Part shown: in pieces, positions 1-5,945 of the stretch | Numbering within the stretch: position 1 is the first letter of the stretch | Layout of the letters: each line of letters opens with the position of its first letter | NCBI GenBank assembly: GCA_046703545.1 | Contig: JBJKSX010000024.1 | Coordinates: 1-10,305 of the forward strand | Direction of reading: 5' to 3' | DNA from: JAJZOM01 sp046703545 | Lineage (GTDB): Archaea; Thermoplasmatota; Thermoplasmata; Thermoplasmatales; Thermoplasmataceae | DNA: 10,305 bases | Notes under the pieces: model-generated | What the model saw: only the letters and a program-made list of their open reading frames with translations | The model's database searches: none | What the model was told of the DNA's origin: nothing | Program-made: the position numbers and the translations under genes

Positions 1-837
1 GGATACATTGATTACTATCCACTGGTCAAGCCTTGGACAAACCCACAGGCTGTGTTCAACGAGACAGGCCTTCTTTCAGGCTCCTCATGGTCTGTGACCT
101 TCAACGGGCAAACAAAAACCTCCACCGGCGGTAGCATTGTTTTCAACATTGTCAACGGAACCTACCAGAACTATGCTTATACAGTACACACCACCAATGG
201 CTACAATGGGGGCGGCCAGTCTGGCACGTTCCAGTACACTGGCAACAACAGTTTCACAACAAGCACAACATTCATTCCAAAATATGTTTTCAATATCAGT
301 GAAACTGGCCTGCCCACCGGGACGGCGTGGGGTGTGAGCATCAACGGAACGCAGCATACCATTACCTCAAGCAGTTATGCTGTTGTTGCAAAGAATGGAA
401 CTTCGTTCACTTACAGGATCTACAACACAACACTCTACTATGCTACTCCATCATCCGGATCAACCACTCTTGCAGGCAGCAATGTCACTGTGAATGTTGT
501 TTACAAACACTGGGCCTATATATCGGCAGACTTCAACCAGACCGGGATAAACCTGACGATCAACGGCAAGTCCATGGGAACGGATTTGGTTTCATTCAAC
601 GAAACGGTTCCGGCAGGAACTTACCATGTGGTCATTTCCGGAAAGGGGTACGTCACAAAATATGACAATTTCACTCTATCCGCTGGACAGGCCATGAATC
701 TAAGCACCACCCTGTCCCAGGTGAAAAGCGCGTCACCTCCATCATCCCTTGGTCCTTACGTATATGTGGCCGTTGGTGTGGCGGCAGCAGCCGTGATAGT
801 CTCGGGCGCCTATTTCTTCCTGAGGAGGAAAAGTTAA
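1..837 (+). CDS. Surface protein, C-terminal part (repeat stalk, PEGA-like domain, membrane anchor); 5' end outside window
   Basis: The frame is open from the first base of the window to a TAA at 835-837, so this is the C-terminal 278 residues of a longer protein; the GTG at 52 is not a convincing start. The first visible residues (GYIDYYPL) resemble the end of right-handed beta-helix (NosD-like) domains, which is an inference. Two related beta-rich units follow, nt 52-285 and 286-510, each opening with VFN..ETGL..G..W, a repeat common in Thermoplasmata surface proteins. A PEGA-like domain lies at about nt 511-720 (NGKSMGTD, then VPAGTYHVVISGKGY). A single transmembrane helix (about nt 757-819) ends in RRKS, placing the C-terminus inside the cell. 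At least ten N-x-S/T sequons fit a glycosylated exterior. The role is unknown: adhesin, S-layer-associated protein, or the tail of a secreted enzyme such as a thermopsin-type protease. Confidence 0.8.
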   Translation, partial: GYIDYYPLVKPWTNPQAVFNETGLLSGSSWSVTFNGQTKTSTGGSIVFNIVNGTYQNYAYTVHTTNGYNGGGQSGTFQYTGNNSFTTSTTFIPKYVFNISETGLPTGTAWGVSINGTQHTITSSSYAVVAKNGTSFTYRIYNTTLYYATPSSGSTTLAGSNVTVNVVYKHWAYISADFNQTGINLTINGKSMGTDLVSFNETVPAGTYHVVISGKGYVTKYDNFTLSAGQAMNLSTTLSQVKSASPPSSLGPYVYVAVGVAAAAVIVSGAYFFLRRKS

Positions 838-889
838 GAACTGATTTGCAGAAAATAACTTTCAAACACAAATTTTTGTTAAAAAATAA

Positions 890-921
890 TCTGGAGAAAT
901 CCAGAAAATTCTATTTTTCTC
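890..921. terminator. Candidate bidirectional terminator between convergent genes
   Basis: A 6-bp perfect stem (TCTGGA/TCCAGA, 890-895 and 900-905) closes a GAAA loop. On the plus strand it is followed by a T-rich tract (909-921). Read on the minus strand it is followed by TTATTTTTT (880-889). It lies midway between the surface-protein stop at 837 and the gadB stop at 975, so it could end both transcripts. Archaeal termination often needs only the T-rich part, so the contribution of the hairpin is inferred. Confidence 0.45.
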
Positions 922-974
922 TTACTGAGGTTAGTTGACTCTGCACATTTATGGCTTCTGAGAATTTGGAAAGA

Positions 975-2369
975 TCAGGACACAGCGTGCCCTTCTCTTG
1001 GAGATCTCTGGGATGTCTTGATGGAACCGCCACTCAAAGCCTTCTTGGCGTTGAGAATGTCATCCACAAATATGTCCACCAGGTCCCTGGTGAAGTTCTC
1101 TCTTATCACAACCCTCATGATGGTCACATCCTCAGCATTCTTTGGCAGAGAATATGCGGGGACAATCCATCCTCTTTCCCTGATCCTGTAGGAGAGATCA
1201 AACAGGGTGAAATTCTCCTCCTTCGCAAACCTGAACGTAACCACAGGAATGTGCCTTGTCTCATTGGTGACAATGAATTCTCCACTTTCTGTCAGCCTTG
1301 AGGCAAGGTATGCCGCATTGTCCATCATATTCTTGGCAATCTGGGTATAACCCGTCTTTCCAAGGTGCATGACGTTGAAGTACTGGGCAACTATCATGGA
1401 ACTCCCCTCAGAAAAATTGAGCGTATATGTGGGCATCTCGTCTCCAAGGTAATTCACATAGAATTTCAGGTCTTCGGGCAGAAGGTCGTGGTTCCTGAAG
1501 ATAAGCCATCCGAGCCCAGGATAGACCAGGCCGAATTTGTGGCCGGACGTGTTTATTGAACTCACCTGCTCCAGCCTGAAGTCCCACTTGAATTCCGGCT
1601 CGAAGAATGGTGTCACGAACCCTGCGCTTGCAGCATCCACGTGAATCGGCACGTCAAGGCCCTTTTCTTTCTTCAGCCTGACCAAGGCATCGTTGATCTC
1701 CTGAACAGGGTCAAATTCCCCGGTGAAGGTTGTGCCAAGCACAACACCGACTGCTATGGTGTTCTCGTCCACTTCCTTCATTACATCCTGGGTTCGGATT
1801 GTATAATTGTCCTTGGAAATTGGCACAATTCTTGGCTCAACATCGAAGTAGCGCGCAAATTTGTCCCAGGAAACATGGGTGTCTCCGCCGAAAACTACGT
1901 TTGGCTTTTCCGTGGACAGGCCTTTGCCCTTCCTCTTCTGCCTCCAGTTCCATTTGTGCGCCAGGAGTCCAAGCATTATGGCCTCGGACGATCCAATTGT
2001 GGAAGTGCCAATGAAATCGTTCTCATCAGGGACGTTGAAGAGATTGGCAAGTATGTTGACAATCCTCTCCTCTATGTTCTTGACCTGCGGATATTCAAAA
2101 TGGTCAATGAAATTCTTGTGCAAATTCTCGATAATTAGCTTGTCAGCCTCCGGGTCCATCCAAGTGGTGACGAAAGTTGCAAGGTTAAGGTCAGGATTTC
2201 CATCCAGGTTCAATTCATTGTGTATAAGCCGATAAACGGTTCCCGACGGCATTGTCTTCTCCGGAAACCTGTATTTGGGGACTTCCTCGCTGAGCATCCG
2301 GTTGTGTGCCCTGCCATATTTGATTTCACTTTCTCTCAGTTTGCTGATGTCCACTTTCTTAGAAACCAT
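975..2369 (-). CDS. gadB: Glutamate decarboxylase (PLP-dependent, GadB type)
   Basis: Predicted to convert L-glutamate and a proton to GABA and CO2 in the cytoplasm, a reaction used for acid resistance. The protein follows E. coli GadA/B along its whole length: LNLDGNP..NLATF near the N-terminus, TSTIGSSEAIMLG, HVDAASAGFVTPF with the PLP-binding Asp, and NTSGHKFGLVYPGLGW with the PLP lysine (Lys278 from this start), then GWIVPAYSLP near the C-terminus. I chose ATG at 2369 (464 residues) because MVSKKVDISKLRESE aligns with the E. coli N-terminus and length (466). An in-frame GTG at 2402 would add 11 residues, and a TATA-like element at 2423-2429 sits about 24 bases before it, so a leaderless GTG start is possible. 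No Shine-Dalgarno is seen at either. No glutamate/GABA antiporter lies nearby. tspO is divergent from it. Confidence 0.93.
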   Translation of the reverse strand: MVSKKVDISKLRESEIKYGRAHNRMLSEEVPKYRFPEKTMPSGTVYRLIHNELNLDGNPDLNLATFVTTWMDPEADKLIIENLHKNFIDHFEYPQVKNIEERIVNILANLFNVPDENDFIGTSTIGSSEAIMLGLLAHKWNWRQKRKGKGLSTEKPNVVFGGDTHVSWDKFARYFDVEPRIVPISKDNYTIRTQDVMKEVDENTIAVGVVLGTTFTGEFDPVQEINDALVRLKKEKGLDVPIHVDAASAGFVTPFFEPEFKWDFRLEQVSSINTSGHKFGLVYPGLGWLIFRNHDLLPEDLKFYVNYLGDEMPTYTLNFSEGSSMIVAQYFNVMHLGKTGYTQIAKNMMDNAAYLASRLTESGEFIVTNETRHIPVVTFRFAKEENFTLFDLSYRIRERGWIVPAYSLPKNAEDVTIMRVVIRENFTRDLVDIFVDDILNAKKALSGGSIKTSQRSPREGHAVS

Positions 2370-2402
2370 CTGTTTCACATTCCAGTTATGCTTACAAAGC
2401 AC

Positions 2403-2537
2403 CTATGTTTAAAAAAGACTTGTTATAATTTAGTTTGAAAACTAATTTTGGTCACATCTTGAATAAATCTTTTATATGGCACTACTAATTTATATGGCAT
2501 GGAAATTGTTTTTACCTCAGTTCAATAATATTTGATC
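2403..2537. promoter_or_regulatory. Divergent gadB/tspO promoter region with palindrome and direct repeat
   Basis: This 135-base A/T-rich intergenic region serves genes leaving in both directions. On the gadB side there is a TATA-like element at 2423-2429, immediately abutted by a 16-bp palindrome at 2430-2445 (TTAGTTT-GA-AAACTAA) that would cover the BRE position. A second T/A tract (TTTTTTAAA on the minus strand, 2408-2416) is an alternative box. On the tspO side an 11-base direct repeat, TTTATATGGCA, occurs at 2471-2481 and 2489-2499, 18 bases apart; both copies look like TATA boxes. The second lies 45 bases before the tspO ATG, predicting a leader of roughly 20 bases. The symmetry suggests a regulator site; that is an inference. 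Confidence 0.5.
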
Positions 2538-3026
2538 ATGAGTGAAAACATGAAGTTCAGCCCATTGAAGATAGTTGTTTCAATCCTCATAACTGAGGCG
2601 GCTGGAGGAATTGGTTCAATATTCACGTACGAAGCAATTCCAACTTGGTATGCATCACTCTCAAAAACAGCAATAACACCTCCAAACTGGCTTTTTGCAC
2701 CAATGTGGACGACACTCTACTTCCTCATGGGAATATCTTTGTATCTTGTATGGAGAAGGGGGAAAGAAACTCCGGGTTTTCATCTCGCCCTTTCAATTTT
2801 CGGCATACAACTGGTTCTTAATGTATTATGGTCGGTGCTATTCTTCGGCCTCCACAGCTTGATTTTCGGGGCCATTGAAATAGTCTTCATGTGGTTCTTC
2901 ATAGTGGGGAACATCATTGAATTCTACCACATTGACAGAAGGGCATCTTACCTTCTCTTTCCCTACATTTCCTGGGTAACAGTTGCAACAATTCTTAACA
3001 TGACAATATTGTTCGCCAATGCATGA
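2538..3026 (+). CDS. tspO: TspO/MBR family tryptophan-rich sensory membrane protein
   Basis: A 162-residue membrane protein of the TspO/peripheral benzodiazepine receptor family, whose members bind tetrapyrroles and sterol-like ligands and are linked to stress and redox responses. Five hydrophobic helices are visible. Family motifs are in order: WY at 37-38, TPPNWLFAPMWTTLYFLMG (47-65), QLVLNVLWSVLFF (91-103), then LFPYISWVTVATILN (140-154). The lysine normally followed by proline in the first loop is here KTAITPP (43-49), a small departure. I chose ATG at 2538; a TTG two codons upstream (2532) is in frame but has no ribosome-binding site. Length matches the usual 155-165 residues. It is divergent from gadB, which hints at shared stress control, but no tetrapyrrole genes are nearby to name its ligand. 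Confidence 0.92.
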   Translation: MSENMKFSPLKIVVSILITEAAGGIGSIFTYEAIPTWYASLSKTAITPPNWLFAPMWTTLYFLMGISLYLVWRRGKETPGFHLALSIFGIQLVLNVLWSVLFFGLHSLIFGAIEIVFMWFFIVGNIIEFYHIDRRASYLLFPYISWVTVATILNMTILFANA

Positions 3027-3055
3027 AAACCGCACCAAATGTCCATTCTGACCTG

Positions 3056-3073
3056 ATGACACTATCGTGTCAT
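3056..3073. promoter_or_regulatory. Inverted repeat, candidate operator or tspO 3' hairpin
   Basis: ATGACAC-TATC-GTGTCAT is a perfect 7-bp inverted repeat with a 4-base centre. It lies 30 bases after the tspO stop and about 25 bases upstream of the TATA-like element of the next gene. No T-run follows, so an upstream regulator site is more likely than a terminator. Confidence 0.35.
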
Positions 3074-3097
3074 AATCATAATGTACAAACGCAAGTC

Positions 3098-3108
3098 AGT
3101 TTAAAAAG
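3098..3108 (+). promoter_or_regulatory. TATA-box-like promoter for the 3181 membrane-protein gene
   Basis: AGTTTAAAAAG at 3098-3108 fits an archaeal TATA element and predicts a start of transcription near 3128. That would give a leader of about 50 bases containing the strong Shine-Dalgarno sequence at 3168-3176. Confidence 0.4.
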
Positions 3109-3167
3109 CTGGACGCCTCACCTCTTAGCAGGAAAGGATATGGGGGGCTCATCTTATGAACGATCAA

Positions 3168-3176
3168 GGAGGTGAA
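3168..3176 (+). promoter_or_regulatory. Strong Shine-Dalgarno that sets the start at 3181
   Basis: AGGAGGTGA, complementary to the 16S rRNA 3' end, ends 4 bases before ATG 3181. A GTG at 3172 in the same frame lies inside this element and so cannot be the start. The stop codon of an 11-codon upstream ORF (3140-3175) also lies within it. Confidence 0.7.
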
Positions 3177-3180
3177 TGAA

Positions 3181-3651
3181 ATGAGGATGCCCATGAGCGT
3201 ACTTGCACTCATCATCTTGGACCTTATACTTGCCGGATTGGCACTCTATGGCGGGATAAACCTGATGCTCGACCCTACGGGCACAAGCATGCAGATTGAT
3301 CACACTCTTGTCTTAATTCCTTTCGTATCAGATTTCATGCTGTTTGGAATCTGGCTAGTGGTGGCATTCGCTGCCCTTCCTGCAATTCTTGCTTACCTTA
3401 TCTACAGGGAAAGCAGGTGGGGTGTCTATGGATCCCTGGCACTCGCTGCACTTGAAGTACTCTGGATTGCAACACAGGTTGTGGTCTTCTACTCTCTCGG
3501 CCTCTCCAGCTGGTGGCCGGTACTGTTTAGCTATGGACTTGTAATTGCAGCCATTGCAGCGGCCTCAGTGTACCTTGTCTTCTTCAGGACAAGTGTGAAA
3601 TCTTATTTCCACTGGCATTACACAGCTCCATCCAGCCCAGGGTCCAAATGA
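3181..3651 (+). CDS. Four-helix integral membrane protein of unknown function
   Basis: The 156-residue product is very hydrophobic, with four predicted membrane helices at about residues 6-28, 44-72, 83-105 and 113-135. A short outer or inner loop after helix 1 reads LDPTGTSMQID, and the polar C-terminal tail (SVKSYFHWHYTAPSSPGSK) contains two histidines. I recognise no catalytic motif, transporter signature or named family. The start is ATG 3181, fixed by the Shine-Dalgarno at 3168-3176. The gene stands alone between its own TATA-like element and a hairpin/T-run terminator, so it is probably monocistronic. The loop and helix pattern resembles small uncharacterised membrane proteins seen in archaea and actinobacteria, but I cannot assign a function. 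Confidence 0.8.
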   Translation: MRMPMSVLALIILDLILAGLALYGGINLMLDPTGTSMQIDHTLVLIPFVSDFMLFGIWLVVAFAALPAILAYLIYRESRWGVYGSLALAALEVLWIATQVVVFYSLGLSSWWPVLFSYGLVIAAIAAASVYLVFFRTSVKSYFHWHYTAPSSPGSK

Positions 3652-3674
3652 AATTTGAGTGAAATTATTATGAA

Positions 3675-3703
3675 CCTGCCTCTCTGAAGGGGCAGGCTTT
3701 TTT
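3675..3703 (+). terminator. Hairpin plus T-run terminator
   Basis: A 9-bp stem (3675-3683 with 3688-3696, one G-T wobble, outer part CCTGCC/GGCAGG) closes a 4-base loop and is followed by C and six T residues (3698-3703). It lies 23 bases after the stop at 3651. This is a bacterial-style intrinsic terminator; on the minus strand no T-run follows, so it acts on the plus strand. Confidence 0.75.
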
Positions 3704-3743
3704 CCTGTATTGAGGCAACACTCGCAGCAACCTGGCGGTTTTT

Positions 3744-3756
3744 GGATAAAAAAGGG
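3744..3756 (-). terminator. Candidate T-rich terminator of the sulfur operon
   Basis: On the minus strand, CCCTTTTTTATCC lies about 50 bases after the flavoprotein stop at 3803. A six-T run is sufficient for termination in many archaea. No stable hairpin is seen beside it. Confidence 0.35.
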
Positions 3757-3802
3757 ATCTGGATATTAAGAATAAAATTGGGAAGAATTTTGGGTAAACT
3801 CC

Positions 3803-5038
3803 CTACCTTCCAATGTTCTCCAGCATTTCTGCTGATTCAACTTCTCGGTAATAATCCTCTCCAAAGTGCCACTTGAAAAGCCATTCAAACCCCCCCTGCA
3901 GGGATGACCAATAGACCTTCTCCATGAACTTCTTCTCCAGGTAGTTCTTGAAGGAGGGCTGTATTTTCTTTATTGGCTTGTCATAGGTCCCTATGACGAA
4001 TGTTGCCTGGTGGAACCCAGTCTCCATTGAACACTGAAGCCTTCCGGTGAATTCATATCTCTCAGAGTCGCCTCTCATTTCTGCCATCACATTTTTTGCG
4101 ACAACAATCGACTCAAGGTGCGCTTCAACCCCCGCCTTGGATATTGGAATGTTTGTGGCGTCTCCAACTGCGAAAGCGTAGTCATAGTCCTTTACATGAA
4201 GGTCTTTCTTGTCGGTAAGTACCCAACCGTCATCATCAGCATAGTCTGTGCCCTTGAATACCCTGACTCCCGTGTGGGGAGGCACAAGCATGAGCTTGTC
4301 ATATTTCATGGACTCTCCCTCCATGGATTCCAGGGTTTTGCTGTCTGGATCCACTGAATCAAGGTTGAATCCCGTTACCACCTCTATGTCCCTCTCCTTG
4401 AAGAGAGGTTCTATCACCTCGTTCACGGTCTCGGAGGAGTATGCCCTTAGAAATGGAGTTATGAATGTTATCTTCACATTTTTCCGCAGCTTCCTCCTGT
4501 AAAAGAATTCGTCAAGCATGAACGCACTTTCATTTGGCGAAGGCGGGCATTTGTATGGCAGACCTGCGATCCCCGTGACCATCCTCCCTGATTTCACGTT
4601 TGAGATAGTCCTGTATATTTCCGCCGAAGCCCTGGCGCTTGAGTGGTAATCCTGGTTCGCCTCCCTCAAGCCTGGAATTGCTGAATAATCCGGAGATGAC
4701 CCTGTTGCTATCACGATCTTGTCAAATTCATACCTTTTCCCGCTTTTCTGTGTTTCAAGGTACCTGTTTGCAATATCCACATTGGAACAGAACTCAGGTA
4801 CCAGCTCAACTCCTTCCCTGACCAGGCTTTCAGTGCGCCTTCTCAGGCTTTCGGGGTTCCTCCCCCTGAATGCCACCGCAAGATATCCCGGCTGGAACTC
4901 ATTGTATGGAAGGCCGTCGAAAATCTTGATGTCAAGCTCTCCGGATCTCACTTCCGAAGCCATTTCTTTCGCAAGGGTGTTTGCGAAAATAAGTCCACCC
5001 GCACCCCCGCCCACTACGCATATTTTTGTCACTTTCAT
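3803..5038 (-). CDS. Sulfide:quinone oxidoreductase-like FAD-dependent oxidoreductase
   Basis: A 411-residue two-dinucleotide-binding-domain flavoprotein. It has an N-terminal FAD-binding VVGGGAGG (8-15), IVIATGSSPDY (108-118) and a C-terminal FAD motif AFAVGDATNIPISKAG (288-303). Cysteines occur at 7, 84, 164 and 336; Cys164 (PYKCPPSPNE) and Cys336 (RLQCSMETG) match the positions of the redox-active pair of sulfide:quinone oxidoreductases. The C-terminal aromatic and basic segment (371-400) could be the amphipathic membrane anchor of SQRs. Expected reaction: sulfide to sulfane sulfur or polysulfide, with electrons to quinone. It is the last gene of a dsrE-tusA operon, which supports a sulfur role. 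GAGGAGG touches the ATG at 5038, too close for normal initiation; GTG at 5032 has a 6-base spacing and may be the real start. A flavocytochrome c sulfide dehydrogenase-type or other persulfide oxidoreductase cannot be excluded. Confidence 0.85.
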   Translation of the reverse strand: MKVTKICVVGGGAGGLIFANTLAKEMASEVRSGELDIKIFDGLPYNEFQPGYLAVAFRGRNPESLRRRTESLVREGVELVPEFCSNVDIANRYLETQKSGKRYEFDKIVIATGSSPDYSAIPGLREANQDYHSSARASAEIYRTISNVKSGRMVTGIAGLPYKCPPSPNESAFMLDEFFYRRKLRKNVKITFITPFLRAYSSETVNEVIEPLFKERDIEVVTGFNLDSVDPDSKTLESMEGESMKYDKLMLVPPHTGVRVFKGTDYADDDGWVLTDKKDLHVKDYDYAFAVGDATNIPISKAGVEAHLESIVVAKNVMAEMRGDSERYEFTGRLQCSMETGFHQATFVIGTYDKPIKKIQPSFKNYLEKKFMEKVYWSSLQGGFEWLFKWHFGEDYYREVESAEMLENIGR

Positions 5039-5090
5039 CCTCCTCTTGTTTTTTCAAGCCAGCTGCAACGGAGGGCGCTGCCTGATTCAC

Positions 5091-5351
5091 TCAGACAGCA
5101 CTGGGAGCAGCTTTCTTGCCAATAATTTTGATTTCAACATGGTATTCGTTCCCATCCTCCTTTATGGAAACGAGTTCATTGTTGGTCCTCTCACACCATG
5201 CCTTTGCGTCTGCCTTCACTCCAGGATCCGTGGCAAGAAGCTCAATAACGTCACCGTTGCTGGCTTTCCTGTAAGCCCTCAGAAGGTCAGTAATGGGTCC
5301 AGGGCAGGCTGTGCCTCTGCTGTCCACAGTAGTTCTAACCAAAATGACCAC
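5091..5351 (-). CDS. tusA: TusA-family sulfurtransferase (sulfur carrier)
   Basis: An 86-residue protein with the TusA signature: a short beta strand leading into VDSRGTACPGPITDL (9-23), where Cys16 of the CPxP motif is the expected persulfide carrier. A second Cys53 (AKAWCERTNNEL) is typical of archaeal and sulfur-oxidiser members. TusA proteins carry sulfane sulfur between partner proteins in the cytoplasm. The stop of the upstream dsrE-like gene (5353-5355) is separated from the GTG at 5351 by one base, so the two are translationally coupled. GTG 5351 has no Shine-Dalgarno; an in-frame TTG at 5342 is preceded by AAGGTGGT and would give a product three residues shorter. The flavoprotein follows 52 bases later. 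The pairing with DsrE and an SQR-like enzyme indicates sulfur oxidation or trafficking rather than tRNA thiolation. Confidence 0.88.
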   Translation of the reverse strand: MVILVRTTVDSRGTACPGPITDLLRAYRKASNGDVIELLATDPGVKADAKAWCERTNNELVSIKEDGNEYHVEIKIIGKKAAPSAV

Positions 5352-5352
5352 C

Positions 5353-5772
5353 TTAGATCATTATCTTGTCCATGCCATCGGTCATCTGGAGGAATGCCGC
5401 TGCACCAACTACATCATCAACCAGCGGGTCCAGGCCGTTCTTCGTATCAACATGAAGTGCCTGTGCCATCATCGAGCACATGTATATCTTCACGTCCCCG
5501 GTTTCCTTTGAAGTCTTGAGCATTTCATACCAGGATGGTGCCTTGATCTCTTCAAGGCCTTTCACGAGCATTGGGGCCATGTCCTCAAATTCCTTGGGCA
5601 TGCGGTCAACTTTCTTGTTGCCATCTTTCAGGAAAGCGGGGATTGCCCAGCCTGTCACAAAAACAGAGACCGGCATTCCGAGATTCACTGCTGACTGAGT
5701 TATTACGCCTAGTGGAATGAATTTGTCAGCGGTTCCTGAGAACATTATAAAGCTTATTCCCTTTGTCGGCAT
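5353..5772 (-). CDS. DsrE-family protein (sulfur relay)
   Basis: A 139-residue DsrE/DsrF-like protein. The Rossmann-like order is visible: strand 1 with ISFIMFSGTADKF (6-18), a helix, MPVSVFVTGWAIPAF (33-47) and then VKIYMCSMMAQALHV (94-108). Cys99, the only cysteine, occupies the conserved family position and could carry a persulfide. In sulfur-oxidising archaea DsrE3A and TusA homologues exchange thiosulfate or sulfane sulfur; the adjacency to tusA here supports the same partnership. ATG 5772 is preferred because strand 1 would be lost from the next ATG (5745). A TATA-like element (minus strand CATATAAATTTG, 5781-5793) is too close to serve this start, so the promoter is probably further upstream, near the dyad at 5834-5862. 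First gene of a three-gene operon. Confidence 0.82.
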   Translation of the reverse strand: MPTKGISFIMFSGTADKFIPLGVITQSAVNLGMPVSVFVTGWAIPAFLKDGNKKVDRMPKEFEDMAPMLVKGLEEIKAPSWYEMLKTSKETGDVKIYMCSMMAQALHVDTKNGLDPLVDDVVGAAAFLQMTDGMDKIMI

Positions 5773-5833
5773 TTGATCACCAAATTTATATGCGATGTGC
5801 CGGCTTAACAGTCACCACTTACATAAGATGGCT

Positions 5834-5862
5834 ATAATACATATACGGAAAATGTGTATTAT
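5834..5862. promoter_or_regulatory. Inverted repeat upstream of the dsrE-tusA-SQR operon, candidate operator
   Basis: ATAATACATA (5834-5843) and TGTGTATTAT (5853-5862) are inverted copies with one mismatch in ten, separated by 9 bases. The dyad overlaps the A/T-rich element TGTATTATAG on the minus strand, a possible TATA box about 65 bases before the dsrE-like ATG. This layout fits a dimeric repressor site. Inference only. Confidence 0.45.
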
Positions 5863-5945
5863 TCTAAAGCAAAACTGGCTCCATAACTGAGACTGAAAAT
5901 GGTCAATTAATATCTGCGCCCTGACATTGGCTCTTTTTCCTTAAA

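Noticed and set aside
1641..2138. Plus-strand open frame of 165 codons inside gadB
   Set aside because: It is antisense to the conserved decarboxylase core; no family match and no promoter or ribosome-binding site.
4719..5519. Long plus-strand open frame (266 codons) across the SQR-like, TusA and DsrE-like genes
   Set aside because: It lies antisense to three genes with clear family motifs and its own translation is low-complexity Ser/Pro-rich with no domain likeness.
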